Source of the DNA: Cognatiyoonia sp965661665 | Lineage (GTDB): Bacteria; Pseudomonadota; Alphaproteobacteria; Rhodobacterales; Rhodobacteraceae | Reading direction: 5' to 3' | Assembly (NCBI RefSeq): GCF_965661665.1 | Contig: NZ_CBFIEO010000007.1 | Span: 1 to 64,000, forward strand | Length of the DNA: 64,000 nt | Shown here: one piece after another, positions 16,461 to 24,951 of the stretch | Position numbering within the stretch: position 1 is the stretch's first letter | How the letters are laid out: the number at the start of each line of letters is the position of its first letter | Translations under genes and position numbers: made by a program | Notes under the pieces: generated by a model | What the model saw: the letters and a program-made list of their open reading frames with translations, nothing else | The model's database searches: none | What the model was told of the DNA's origin: nothing

Positions 16461-17509
16461 GTGGTGTTGAGCTTCGTACAATTGGGGAAGATGACGGCGA
16501 CCAGCGTTTGGATCGCTACGTGCGCCGTTTGTTTCCACACCTGACCCAAGGCCGTATCGAGAAGATGTGCCGAAAGGGCGAATTGCGCGTTGATGGTGGC
16601 CGAGCCAAATCCAATACGCGGTTGGAGGTTGGGCAGACCGTCCGCATTCCACCCTTGCCGACTGAGGAAGAGGCCGCCGCTGCGCGCCTTTTGCAGAAAT
16701 CAGGTGTCAGCAAAGCGGATGCCAAGCTGATCCAGTCCTGCGTGCTCTACAAAGATGATCACATTATAGCGCTCAACAAACCGCCCGGCATTGCGACGCA
16801 AGGCGGCAGCAAGACCACCCGCCACATCGACGGTATGGCGCAAGCGCTGAAATACGACTTCGATGAAAAGCCGCGTCTGGTGCACCGTTTAGATAAGGAC
16901 ACATCCGGTGTGCTGTTGCTTGCACGCACTCGGATGATGGCCAAGAAGCTGACCGAAAACCTCAAACACCGCGAAACACACAAAATTTACTGGGCCGCGG
17001 TCGCAGGTGTGCCGAACCCACGGGCGGGGACAATCAAATACGGCCTTGTCAAAGCACCCAGCCACGGACGCGGTGGTGAAAATGAAAAGATGCGCTGCGT
17101 GCACCCGAACGACGTCGCTTCTGTCGAAGGTGCGAAGCGGGCGACGTCTGACTATGCGGTTCTGACCACACTGGCGAACCGTGGTGCATGGGTAGCCTTG
17201 GTCCCGATCACGGGCCGGACGCATCAGTTGCGCGTGCATATGGCTGAGATTGGACATCCCATTATCGGCGACGGAAAGTACGGCGGGTCGCATCAAGAGA
17301 ACTTAGGCGATGGCTGGGGCGCGGGCATGGGCAGCGAGATTGGCCGCAAGATGCACCTTCATGCGCGCACGCTCATCGTTGAGCACCCAGCAACGGGCGC
17401 GGAGATGCACTTTACAGCGCCCTTGCCGGACCACATGCAGCACACATGGGATTTCCTCGGCTGGGATGTCACCCATGCGCCGGTTGATCCGTTCAACATG
17501 CCGGACTGA
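16457..17509 (+). CDS. RluA-family pseudouridine synthase with S4 domain (RluC-like)
   Basis: Isomerises uridines to pseudouridine in rRNA, 350 residues. An N-terminal S4 RNA-binding domain (about residues 15-75: DQRLDRYVRRLFP, GRIEKMCRKGELRVDGG) is followed by the catalytic domain with HRLDKDTSGVLLLA; D146 is the catalytic aspartate. GRTHQLRVHMA is the second family motif. The S4 domain and length point to RluC or a close relative, which modifies 23S rRNA, but the target site cannot be read from sequence alone. It overlaps crcB by four bases and is followed by the ATP12 gene after 4 bases. Confidence 0.9.
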   Translation: MSGVELRTIGEDDGDQRLDRYVRRLFPHLTQGRIEKMCRKGELRVDGGRAKSNTRLEVGQTVRIPPLPTEEEAAAARLLQKSGVSKADAKLIQSCVLYKDDHIIALNKPPGIATQGGSKTTRHIDGMAQALKYDFDEKPRLVHRLDKDTSGVLLLARTRMMAKKLTENLKHRETHKIYWAAVAGVPNPRAGTIKYGLVKAPSHGRGGENEKMRCVHPNDVASVEGAKRATSDYAVLTTLANRGAWVALVPITGRTHQLRVHMAEIGHPIIGDGKYGGSHQENLGDGWGAGMGSEIGRKMHLHARTLIVEHPATGAEMHFTAPLPDHMQHTWDFLGWDVTHAPVDPFNMPD

Positions 17510-17513
17510 AACG

Positions 17514-18227
17514 ATGAGCGATTGGAAAGCAAAACGGTTCTGGGACACTGTCACGGTCGATGAGGCTGACGAGGGCTATGCCATCCTATTGGATGGTCGA
17601 CCTGTGCGCACGCCCTCCAAAACCCAGCTGATCGTGCCCACGACCGAGCTCGCGGAGGTCATTCAGAGGGAATGGCAAGCGCAGGAGGATGTGATCGACC
17701 CGCTCACAATGCCATTTACGCGCAGCGCCAACTCAGCCATCGACAAGGTGTCGCTGCAGCGTAAAGCCGTTGCGCAGATGCTGGCCGAATATGGCGAGTC
17801 AGATCTTCTGTGTTATCGCGCCACTGATCCTAGAGAACTGGTTGCCAGACAGTCTGAGGCTATGGACCCGATTTTGGATTGGGTCGCAGCACGTTACGAA
17901 GCGACATTGAACGTTGCACAGGGCGTCATGCACATTGCGCAGCCGCAAGCATCGACCCAAAAGCTGGCGCATGAAGTTCACAAGCTCGATGCGTTTGAAA
18001 TGGCAGGCTTTCATGATCTTGTGATCATTACAGGGTCATTGGTCTTGGCACTTGCCGTGATCGACGATCATTTGACCCCTGACGATGCGTGGACACTCTC
18101 CCGCATAGATGAGAGCTGGCAAATCGAGCAATGGGGCGAAGATGACGAGGCAAGCCGCATCGCAGATGCCAAGCGCCAAGACCTGACACGCGCGGCAGAG
18201 TTTTTCTTTTTGTCCCGTGATCGGTGA
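17514..18227 (+). CDS. ATP12-family F1-ATPase assembly chaperone
   Basis: Protein of 237 residues of the ATP12 family, which in mitochondria and alphaproteobacteria helps assemble the F1 alpha subunit. Features are KRFWDTVTVDEADEGYAILLD at the N-terminus (in part), GRPVRTPSKTQL, MPFTRSANSAID and LCYRATDPRELVARQ. The start ATG at 17514 follows the upstream stop by 4 bases, so it is co-transcribed with the pseudouridine synthase. The longer open frame to 17310 is overlap with that gene. The crcB-rlu-ATP12 order is common in Rhodobacteraceae. Confidence 0.9.
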   Translation: MSDWKAKRFWDTVTVDEADEGYAILLDGRPVRTPSKTQLIVPTTELAEVIQREWQAQEDVIDPLTMPFTRSANSAIDKVSLQRKAVAQMLAEYGESDLLCYRATDPRELVARQSEAMDPILDWVAARYEATLNVAQGVMHIAQPQASTQKLAHEVHKLDAFEMAGFHDLVIITGSLVLALAVIDDHLTPDDAWTLSRIDESWQIEQWGEDDEASRIADAKRQDLTRAAEFFFLSRDR

Positions 18228-18348
18228 CGAATTCGACAATCCGCTCCAGAATTGATCGAAAATAGCCCGAATTTATACGTTTAGCAGGTGAGTTAACGGT
18301 AACGGCCCCTTGACGGACGAGGGTGATTCCACGCAATCTACGCCAATT

Positions 18349-18368
18349 GAGAGGTCAACCTCTCTTTT
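18349..18368 (+). terminator. Short intrinsic terminator upstream of aapJ
   Basis: GAGAGG/CCTCTC stem with TCAA loop, followed by TTTT. A possible promoter element TTGACG lies at 18310-18315, so the hairpin could either end the crcB operon or attenuate aapJ. Confidence 0.5.
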
Positions 18369-18376
18369 CGCGACGG

Positions 18377-18389
18377 TCCGTCTGACGGA
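18377..18389 (+). promoter_or_regulatory. Odd-symmetry palindrome upstream of aapJ
   Basis: TCCGTC-T-GACGGA, a perfect 13-base inverted repeat 57 bases before the aapJ start. A GACGGA copy also lies at 18312-18317. It could be an operator for amino-acid-transport control; no regulator is assigned. Confidence 0.35.
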
Positions 18390-18445
18390 TCGAAAAAATT
18401 GATCGGCTCAGATCACTCGAGCTGATAACTCAGGAAGAGGTAAAT

Positions 18446-19465
18446 ATGAAAAAAACCGTACTTTTCGGTGCGCTGACCGTAGCAGGTCTGGCAGCAGCCG
18501 GCGCTAGCGCTGGTACATTGGAAGATGTGCAAGCACGTGGCAAACTGAACTGCGGTGTCTCCACTGGTGTTCCGGGGTTCGCTGAACCTGACGCGACCGG
18601 TGTATGGCAGGGCTTTGACGTTGCTGTATGTCGCGCTGTTGCGGCGGCTGTTCTTGGCGACCCAATGGCTGTTGAGTTCGTACCAACAACTGGTAAGACA
18701 CGCTTTACTGCACTTGCAGCAGGCGAGATCGACATGTTGGCACGTAACACAACATGGACATTCTCCCGCGACGTTGACCTGAAGTTCGAATTCACTGGTG
18801 TGAACTACTACGACGGTCAGGGCTTCATGGTTCCAAAAGCACTGGGTGTTAGCTCTGCTAAAGAACTCGACGGCGCGACAGTCTGCATCCAGACTGGCAC
18901 AACAACAGAGCTTAACTTGGCGGACTTCTTCCGCGTAAACAACATTTCTTACGAGCCTGTGCCAATCGAAACCGGTTCCGAAGCTGTTCAGCTGTTCACA
19001 GCTGGTTCATGTGACGTTTACACAACTGACGCATCCGCTCTGGCTGCTCAGCGTGCAAACTTCGCGAACCCAGGTGACTACGTTGTTTTGCCAGAGATCA
19101 TCTCCAAAGAGCCACTCGGCCCACTTGTACGCCACGGCGACCATGAATGGGGCGACATCGTTCGCTGGACTCTGAACGCAATGATCACAGCTGAAGAGCT
19201 GGGCGTGACATCTGACAACATCGATGAGTTGGCTGCTGCACCAGGCAACAACCCAGAGATCAACCGTCTGTTAGGCACCGAAGGGACATTGGGCGAGATG
19301 CTCGGTCTGTCTGCTGACTGGGCGAAGAACGCACTGTCCGCTGGTGGTAACTACGGCGAAGTCTTCGCTAACAACATTGGCGAGAGCACTAACATCGGTC
19401 TGGCGCGCGGCTTGAACGCGCAGTGGACTGACGGTGGTCTGATCTACTCTCCACCTTTCCGGTAA
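18446..19465 (+). CDS. aapJ: General L-amino-acid ABC transporter, periplasmic binding protein
   Basis: Periplasmic substrate-binding protein of the Aap/Bzt general amino-acid importer (BztA in Rhodobacter), 339 residues. A signal peptide of about 22 residues (KKTVLFGALTVAGLAAAGASA) precedes the family 3 binding fold: RGKLNCGVSTGVPGFAEPD, GFDVAVCRAVAAAVLGD, and TTWTFSRDVDLKFEFTGVNY (each partly quoted). Codon use is strongly biased, suggesting high expression. AGGAAGAGG is the ribosome-binding site. A strong hairpin after the gene separates it from the membrane components. Confidence 0.94.
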   Translation: MKKTVLFGALTVAGLAAAGASAGTLEDVQARGKLNCGVSTGVPGFAEPDATGVWQGFDVAVCRAVAAAVLGDPMAVEFVPTTGKTRFTALAAGEIDMLARNTTWTFSRDVDLKFEFTGVNYYDGQGFMVPKALGVSSAKELDGATVCIQTGTTTELNLADFFRVNNISYEPVPIETGSEAVQLFTAGSCDVYTTDASALAAQRANFANPGDYVVLPEIISKEPLGPLVRHGDHEWGDIVRWTLNAMITAEELGVTSDNIDELAAAPGNNPEINRLLGTEGTLGEMLGLSADWAKNALSAGGNYGEVFANNIGESTNIGLARGLNAQWTDGGLIYSPPFR

Positions 19466-19477
19466 GAGTATCATAGA

Positions 19478-19510
19478 AGAGGGCGCGGCAATCCCGCGCC
19501 CTCTTTCTTT
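19478..19510 (+). terminator. Strong attenuating terminator between aapJ and aapQ
   Basis: Perfect 11-bp stem AGAGGGCGCGG/CCGCGCCCTCT with a 5-base loop and TTTCTTT after it. Placed inside the operon, it would give more aapJ mRNA than aapQMP mRNA, as is usual for binding proteins. Confidence 0.8.
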
Positions 19511-19584
19511 GTATCCAATAAGAATTTGGCCCAGCGTTATGGCAACGCAAAACAATTGGGCCGTTGCCAACAGGGGGCAACATT

Positions 19585-20805
19585 ATGTCTTCGACAACTG
19601 ATCCGGATATGCGCCCGGACAGCTTCCGCCTTGCAATGCTGCTCAACGACACGCGCTACCGATCCTACACATTCCAATTCATTGCGCTGATCTTGTTGAT
19701 ATTGGGGCTAGGGTATCTGATCTCAAACCTGCTCGACAACCTCGCGCGCGCTGGTCTCAACATCTCATGGGCCTTTTTGGGTGAACCATCCGGCTATGAC
19801 ATCAACCAGCGGCCCATCGAATATACCTCACAATCGACACACGCCCGCGCGTCCATCGTTGGGGCAATCAACACATTGATCGTAGCCGTTTTGGCCTGTG
19901 TGTCTGCGACGATTTTAGGGGTCTTGGCCGGCGTCCTGCGCCTGTCCAACAACTGGATCGTGTCCAAGCTGATGAGTATTTACGTTGAGGCCTTCCGCAA
20001 CGTGCCAGTTCTGATCTGGATCCTGATCATCTTCCTCGCGATGTCGAATGCGCTACCGCAGCCGCGCGCGTTTAGGGGTGAGGATGCGACGTCGAGCATG
20101 TGGTTTGACGCCGTCGCCTTTACCAACCGGGGTATCTATATTCCGTCCTTTACAAACGGGGCAGGATCACTGCTCTTCTGGATAGTGATCTTAGCCTCCA
20201 TCGTTGGTGTGTTCTGGTATCGCAGCTACGCCAAGAAGGTGCTCTATGCGACGGGCCGCATGTTGCCCACCGCTTTGCCATCCCTTGGCATCCTGATCAT
20301 TCCGGGCCTCTTGGCCTACTTCATCCTCGGCCGTCCGGTCGGGTTGGAATACCCAGAGCTTTCGGGCTTCAACTTCAAAGGCGGCATCCACCTGCGCTTG
20401 TCGCTCATCGCACTTTGGTTCGCGCTGGCGATCTACACGGGTGCCTTCATCGCGGAGAACGTCCGCGCGGGCATCCAAGCGGTCAGTAAAGGACAGACCG
20501 AAGCTGCTGGTGCCTTGGGCCTGCGCCCGGGTCGGATCATGAACCTTGTGATCCTGCCGCAGGCGCTGCGTGTTATTATCCCGCCGCTGATCTCCCAGTA
20601 TCTCAACATCACTAAGAACTCATCTTTGGCGATTGCTGTGGGCTACATGGACATCACAGGCACGTTGGGTGGTATCACACTCAACCAAACGGGCCGCGCG
20701 ATTGAAGCCATCCTATTGTTGATGCTGTTCTATCTGATTGTGTCTTTGTCAATCTCCGCAGTCATGAACGTCTATAACAATCGCATGAAGTTACAGGAGC
20801 GTTAA
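19585..20805 (+). CDS. aapQ: General L-amino-acid ABC transporter permease AapQ
   Basis: Inner-membrane permease of the Aap/Bzt system (BztB), 406 residues. It has an N-terminal hydrophobic helix, a long periplasmic segment, and the C-terminal HisM-type core with ENVRAGIQAVSKGQTEAAGALGL (partly quoted), the EAA loop that contacts the ATPase. The ATG at 19585 follows a GGGGG-containing ribosome-binding site; the open frame extends 21 bases upstream to 19564. It precedes aapM by one base. Confidence 0.93.
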   Translation: MSSTTDPDMRPDSFRLAMLLNDTRYRSYTFQFIALILLILGLGYLISNLLDNLARAGLNISWAFLGEPSGYDINQRPIEYTSQSTHARASIVGAINTLIVAVLACVSATILGVLAGVLRLSNNWIVSKLMSIYVEAFRNVPVLIWILIIFLAMSNALPQPRAFRGEDATSSMWFDAVAFTNRGIYIPSFTNGAGSLLFWIVILASIVGVFWYRSYAKKVLYATGRMLPTALPSLGILIIPGLLAYFILGRPVGLEYPELSGFNFKGGIHLRLSLIALWFALAIYTGAFIAENVRAGIQAVSKGQTEAAGALGLRPGRIMNLVILPQALRVIIPPLISQYLNITKNSSLAIAVGYMDITGTLGGITLNQTGRAIEAILLLMLFYLIVSLSISAVMNVYNNRMKLQER

Positions 20806-20806
20806 G

Positions 20807-22093
20807 ATGTCGGACTATTCATTCGTACGTCACGAGACGATCCCTGAATCGCCGCCACCCGCACGGGAAACCGGCGCATTCAAATGGATGCGCGAGAACC
20901 TGTTTTCTGGCTGGGTGAACACCATACTGACGCTGCTTTCGGTCTATTTCATCATCCAGATTGTCCTTGGCGTTTGGCCCTGGTTCGCAAACGGGATCTG
21001 GGACGCAGAGAACCTTTCCCAATGTCGGGAGATGTTGGCCGGAAAGACAGGTGCGTGCTTTGCTGTTCTGGTCGATCGCTGGCCGCAACTGCTTTACGGG
21101 ATCAGCTATCCGGCTGATGGATACTGGCGTCCAACGCTGGCGTTTATCCTGCTGTTCCCAAGCTTCGCACCCGCGCTCTTTGTGCAGTTTATCCCACGTC
21201 GCTTCCTGATCATCTCCGCAGTCTATCCGCTGTTGGCATATTGGCTGATTTGGGGTGGGACTATCCTGATCCCGATCATGGCCGCTATGGGTCTGGTTGC
21301 AGGCTATAACGCCTTCAGCCGTTTGGAGCGGGCCTCTGGCTTCTTCATGGGGCTTGTTGGGGGTGTCGTTGCGGCAGCGATCACATGGTACATTGGTGGT
21401 TTCATCACGGACGCCTTGTCAGGCATCATTGCCCTGCCAGAGGTGGCAAGCCGTGACATGGGGGGCTTCATGCTCAACATGATCCTCGGCGTGATCTGTG
21501 TATCGCTATCGATCCCGCTTGGGATCGTACTGGCCTTGGGGCGTCAGTCCTCCATGCCGATCATCAAAGGTATCTGTGTCATCTTCATCGAGTTTGTCCG
21601 TGGCGTGCCACTGATCACCCTGTTGTTCGTGGCAAACGTTGTTCTGGCCTACTTCTTACCACCCGGCACGACGATGGACTTGATCCTGCGGGTGATCATC
21701 ATGATCACGATGTTCTCCTCCGCCTATATCGCTGAGGTGATCCGAGGGGGTCTCGCCGCCCTGCCGAAAGGCCAGTATGAAGCAGGCGACTCCATGGGAC
21801 TGAACTATTCGCAATCCATGCGTCTGATCATCCTGCCGCAAGCGCTCAAAATCTCCATCCCGGGGATCGTGAACGTGGCCGTGGGCCTTTTCAAAGACAC
21901 AACGCTCGTCTCGGTGATTTCGATGTTCGATCTTGTTGGCGCGATCCGGGGTCCAATCCTCAGCTCCACCAACTGGACAGGCATCTATTGGGAAGTCTTC
22001 GCGTTCGCCGCGCTGCTCTTCTTCGTCATCTGCTACGGCATCTCTCAATACTCGCAGTGGCTCGAACGCCAACTGCAAACAGATCATAGGTAA
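20807..22093 (+). CDS. aapM: General L-amino-acid ABC transporter permease AapM
   Basis: Second permease (BztC), 428 residues, with about eight hydrophobic segments. The C-terminal core contains FIEFVRGVPLITLLFVAN and the EAA-type loop IRGGLAALPKGQYEAGDSMG. It heterodimerises with AapQ. The N-terminal cytoplasmic tail (SDYSFVRHETIPESPPPARE) is hydrophilic. It lies one base after aapQ and five bases before aapP. Confidence 0.93.
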   Translation: MSDYSFVRHETIPESPPPARETGAFKWMRENLFSGWVNTILTLLSVYFIIQIVLGVWPWFANGIWDAENLSQCREMLAGKTGACFAVLVDRWPQLLYGISYPADGYWRPTLAFILLFPSFAPALFVQFIPRRFLIISAVYPLLAYWLIWGGTILIPIMAAMGLVAGYNAFSRLERASGFFMGLVGGVVAAAITWYIGGFITDALSGIIALPEVASRDMGGFMLNMILGVICVSLSIPLGIVLALGRQSSMPIIKGICVIFIEFVRGVPLITLLFVANVVLAYFLPPGTTMDLILRVIIMITMFSSAYIAEVIRGGLAALPKGQYEAGDSMGLNYSQSMRLIILPQALKISIPGIVNVAVGLFKDTTLVSVISMFDLVGAIRGPILSSTNWTGIYWEVFAFAALLFFVICYGISQYSQWLERQLQTDHR

Positions 22094-22098
22094 TCCTC

Positions 22099-22863
22099 AT
22101 GGCACAAACACAAATGCAAGTGAGCGACGAGGTCGCCATCCAGATCAACCAGATGAACAAGTGGTACGGGGCCTTTCACGTGCTGCGGGACATCGACCTG
22201 ACCGTCAACCGGGGTGAGCGGATTGTTATCTGTGGACCGTCGGGGTCTGGTAAATCCACACTGATCCGCTGCATCAACCGTTTGGAAGAACACCAAGCGG
22301 GGCAGATCATCGTGGACGGGACGGAGCTGTCGTCGGACCTAAAGAATATCGACAAGATCCGGTCAGAGGTTGGCATGTGCTTCCAGCACTTCAACCTGTT
22401 CCCGCATCTGACGATCCTTGAGAACTGCACGTTGGCGCCCATCTGGGTGCGTAAGACGCCAAAGAAAGAGGCGGAAGAAACGGCGATGCACTTCCTTGAG
22501 AAGGTGAAGATTCCGGATCAGGCCAACAAGTACCCAGGCCAATTGTCTGGTGGTCAGCAGCAGCGTGTGGCGATTGCGCGGTCCTTGTGCATGAAGCCGC
22601 GGATCATGCTCTTTGACGAGCCGACATCGGCGCTTGACCCTGAGATGATCAAAGAGGTGCTCGACACCATGATCGAGCTCGCTGAAGAGGGCATGACCAT
22701 GCTTTGCGTCACGCACGAGATGGGCTTTGCCCGTCAGGTGGCAAACCGCGTTATCTTTATGGACCAAGGTCAGATTGTAGAACAGAACGAGCCGGAAGAG
22801 TTTTTCAACAACCCGCAATCTGAGCGGACACAGCTGTTCTTGAGCCAGATCTTGGGTCACTAA
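22099..22863 (+). CDS. aapP: General L-amino-acid ABC transporter ATP-binding protein
   Basis: ATPase of the Aap/Bzt importer (BztD), 254 residues, polar amino-acid class. Walker A is GPSGSGKST, the Q-loop is CFQHFNLFPHLT, the signature is LSGGQQQRVAIARSL, and Walker B is IMLFDEPTSALDPE. It ends aapJQMP, which takes up a broad range of L-amino acids. A weak terminator follows. Confidence 0.95.
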   Translation: MAQTQMQVSDEVAIQINQMNKWYGAFHVLRDIDLTVNRGERIVICGPSGSGKSTLIRCINRLEEHQAGQIIVDGTELSSDLKNIDKIRSEVGMCFQHFNLFPHLTILENCTLAPIWVRKTPKKEAEETAMHFLEKVKIPDQANKYPGQLSGGQQQRVAIARSLCMKPRIMLFDEPTSALDPEMIKEVLDTMIELAEEGMTMLCVTHEMGFARQVANRVIFMDQGQIVEQNEPEEFFNNPQSERTQLFLSQILGH

Positions 22864-22887
22864 AACGCCAAATAAACCAAATGATTA

Positions 22888-22920
22888 AGTGCCGGGGGGT
22901 TATCTTTCTGGCGCTTTTTC
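22888..22920 (+). terminator. Probable terminator of the aap operon
   Basis: AGTGCC (22888-22893) pairs with GGCGCT (22910-22915, one U-G pair) and is followed by TTTTCTTTT. The stem is short but the T-rich tail is good. Confidence 0.55.
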
Positions 22921-22976
22921 TTTTGGTGCGACCCATTTCGATCTAGTATGGGAGCATTCCTTTGGGATGTACGGCG

Positions 22977-24194
22977 ATGTCTGGCGAAACCACATATGAC
23001 CTTGGCGATCCAGCGTTTTTGAAAGCCCCCCAGCACATGTTGGCACAGATGCGGGCCGAGGGGTCTTTTGTGCCGATCAGGCTGCCTGTGTTGGGCCGGA
23101 TTCTGGTCACGACGACCCATTTTGCGACGGCGCAAGTGGCTAAGGGGAAGGACACGTTCTTCCTGACTGGCGCGGGCGCAGGTTTAAAGAAAAAGGGCAA
23201 CGTGAGTGTGGCGTGGTGGATGCCCAGGACGTTCCGATCAATTGCAAACAACATGTTGGGCAAAGATGATCCGGAGCATCGGCGGCTGCGCAAGTTTGTC
23301 GACCAAGCCTTTGCGCGGCGGGGCATTCGGGAGATGCGGGCGGAGATCGCGGCGGAGTCAATGAAGCGCGTGACATTGCTGAGCTCGGGGGAGGTCGACA
23401 TTGTGCCGGGCCTGTGTCGTCGGATGCCGTTGGAAGTGATCGCGCAGCTGTTGGGGATACCGGAGAAAGAGCGGGATACTTTCGCGCAATTTGGCGGCGC
23501 CTTGGGGGAACTTGAGGGCTTTTCGTCTTTGGTACGAATTATGTGGTCGATGACACGGCTGCGGCGCTATTTAAGCCTTCTTATCAGGCAGATGCGCCAT
23601 GACCCTCATCCCGGCTTGATAGCTGATTTGATCGCCTTAGAGGAGGGCAATGACCGCCTGTCGGAAGAGGAGCTTTTGGCGATGGTGTTCCTGCTGCTCT
23701 TTGCCGGTTTTGAGACGACGACGAACCTCATCTCCGGCGCGGTTTTGGCGTTGGAGCAGAACCCAGAGCAGAAGGCGTGGCTCTTTGAGGATTTCGACGC
23801 ACGGATCGAGCGGGCTGGGGAGGAGCTGTTGCGGCATGTCTCATCGGTGGCTGGCACGAAGCCACGGATTGCCGCGCGGGATGTAGAGATTGACGGCTAC
23901 CTCGTCAAGCGGGGGGAGAAGGTCATGGCCTTGCCCATCGCTGCGAACTACGACCCAAAGGTGTTTGAAAATCCTGCGGAATTGAACCTTAACCGGTTTC
24001 CAAATCCGCATCTATCGTTTTCAACAGGCGCGCATTTTTGCCTTGGGATGCAGTTGGCGCGGGTGGAGTTGCAGGAGGCGTTGCGCGCAGTCTACGCAGT
24101 TTATCCAAACTTGCGATTGGCGGCGGCAGAGCAGACCTATCACCGTCGCCCCGGGCATCGGACGTTGCAGGGTTTGCGGCTGCATTTAGCGTAA
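22977..24194 (+). CDS. Cytochrome P450
   Basis: Soluble bacterial haem monooxygenase of 405 residues. The I-helix oxygen-binding motif is FAGFETTT (E246, T247), the ExxR motif is EELLRHVS, and the haem loop is FSTGAHFCLGMQLA with the cysteine ligand at residue 355. The start at the ATG 22977 is uncertain because no strong ribosome-binding site is visible; a TTG at 22962 is in frame. No ferredoxin or ferredoxin reductase gene adjoins it on the same strand, so the redox partner must be elsewhere. The substrate is unknown. It is followed by an unusual repeat region. Confidence 0.92.
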   Translation: MSGETTYDLGDPAFLKAPQHMLAQMRAEGSFVPIRLPVLGRILVTTTHFATAQVAKGKDTFFLTGAGAGLKKKGNVSVAWWMPRTFRSIANNMLGKDDPEHRRLRKFVDQAFARRGIREMRAEIAAESMKRVTLLSSGEVDIVPGLCRRMPLEVIAQLLGIPEKERDTFAQFGGALGELEGFSSLVRIMWSMTRLRRYLSLLIRQMRHDPHPGLIADLIALEEGNDRLSEEELLAMVFLLLFAGFETTTNLISGAVLALEQNPEQKAWLFEDFDARIERAGEELLRHVSSVAGTKPRIAARDVEIDGYLVKRGEKVMALPIAANYDPKVFENPAELNLNRFPNPHLSFSTGAHFCLGMQLARVELQEALRAVYAVYPNLRLAAAEQTYHRRPGHRTLQGLRLHLA

Positions 24195-24260
24195 ATTTGC
24201 GCAACGCTCGGTGGGTTCACGTGGAATTTGCCCTGATTCTGGTTAACGGCCTTAGAAACT

Positions 24261-24279
24261 TGTGATTTTGGGAATCACA
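24261..24279. repeat. Perfect inverted repeat after the P450 gene
   Basis: TGTGATT and AATCACA separated by five bases. It may be a hairpin in the P450 3-prime region or a protein site. The half-site spacing (TGTGA-N9-TCACA) does not fit CRP/FNR, which need N4-N6. Confidence 0.45.
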
Positions 24280-24281
24280 CC

Positions 24282-24322
24282 GCGTACACTGCGCGTACAC
24301 ACAGCGTACACATGCCGTGCAC
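24282..24322. repeat. Four direct repeats with an exact 11-base period
   Basis: GCGTACAC occurs at 24282, 24293 and 24304, and CCGTGCAC at 24315. The starts are exactly 11 bases apart, so all copies face roughly the same side of the helix. They lie in the 265-base gap between convergent P450 and sixA genes. Nothing else in that gap is recognised apart from the adjacent inverted repeat and a hairpin at 24396-24421. Confidence 0.75.
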
Positions 24323-24395
24323 AGGTTTGCGTATTAATGGTGCGCACTGTGTGAAGTGTGGAGAATAGGTTAACGGAGGGTTGGAGCACGAAGAA

Positions 24396-24421
24396 GGTTG
24401 AGCTCTCCAATGCAGCTCACC
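24396..24421 (-). terminator. Possible terminator of the minus-strand sixA operon
   Basis: On the minus strand GGTGAGCT pairs with AGCTC-ACC (one bulged base) and is followed by TTCTTC. It lies about 40 bases after the sixA stop. Confidence 0.4.
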
Positions 24422-24459
24422 TGTGATCCTTCGGTTTCATCCGGTCGGTTCTTTCGATG

Positions 24460-24951
24460 TCACCCCAAATCCTTCGGCACAATGAAATCTACGCAGGTGC
24501 CCTGACCGATCCGCACGTCGCCATCGAAGTCGATGACGGTGGTGGCGCAAGTGGGGTAGTCGCTGAACCGGCGGTGGGCAGGGCGGTTTTGGACGAGGCC
24601 GTGGGCCAGCATCGCGATGCCGGGGTTGTGGCCAATGACGCCGATGGTGTCGTCACTTTCTCGCAGGATCAGATCGAGGATCGTGTCAGGGCTCGCGTGA
24701 TAGAGCGCGGGTTTGAAATCCACGGAGGCGTTGCAGCCCAAAGTGCCGAAAAGGAGCTCAGCCGTTTCGCGGGTGCGGGCAGCGTCAGAGACGAGCATTC
24801 GGTTGGGCGGGTAGTCCATCTTGCGCAGCCAGTTGCCAATGGTGGCGGAGGCTTTGCGACCCCGCTCCGTCAGGACACGCTGATGATCGTCCATCATGGG
24901 ATCGTCCCAACCGGATTTGGCGTGGCGGATGAGGATAAGGCGTTTGGTCAT
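24460..24951 (-). CDS. SixA-type histidine phosphatase
   Basis: Small histidine-acid phosphatase of 163 residues. The catalytic LIRHAKSGWDD motif is at the N-terminus, and VIGHNPGIAML supplies the second histidine. SixA in Escherichia coli dephosphorylates phosphohistidine of NPr/ArcB; the true substrate here is not known. The ATG at 24951 overlaps the stop of the upstream ferredoxin-like gene by four bases. It is the last gene of the minus-strand run that begins with ttcA. Confidence 0.88.
   Translation of the reverse strand: MTKRLILIRHAKSGWDDPMMDDHQRVLTERGRKASATIGNWLRKMDYPPNRMLVSDAARTRETAELLFGTLGCNASVDFKPALYHASPDTILDLILRESDDTIGVIGHNPGIAMLAHGLVQNRPAHRRFSDYPTCATTVIDFDGDVRIGQGTCVDFIVPKDLG

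Noticed and set aside
24261..24279. CRP/FNR site
   Set aside because: The half-sites TGTGA and TCACA are 9 bases apart; these regulators need 4 to 6.
24282..24322. CRISPR array
   Set aside because: The units are 11 bases with no unique spacers of normal length and no cas genes nearby.
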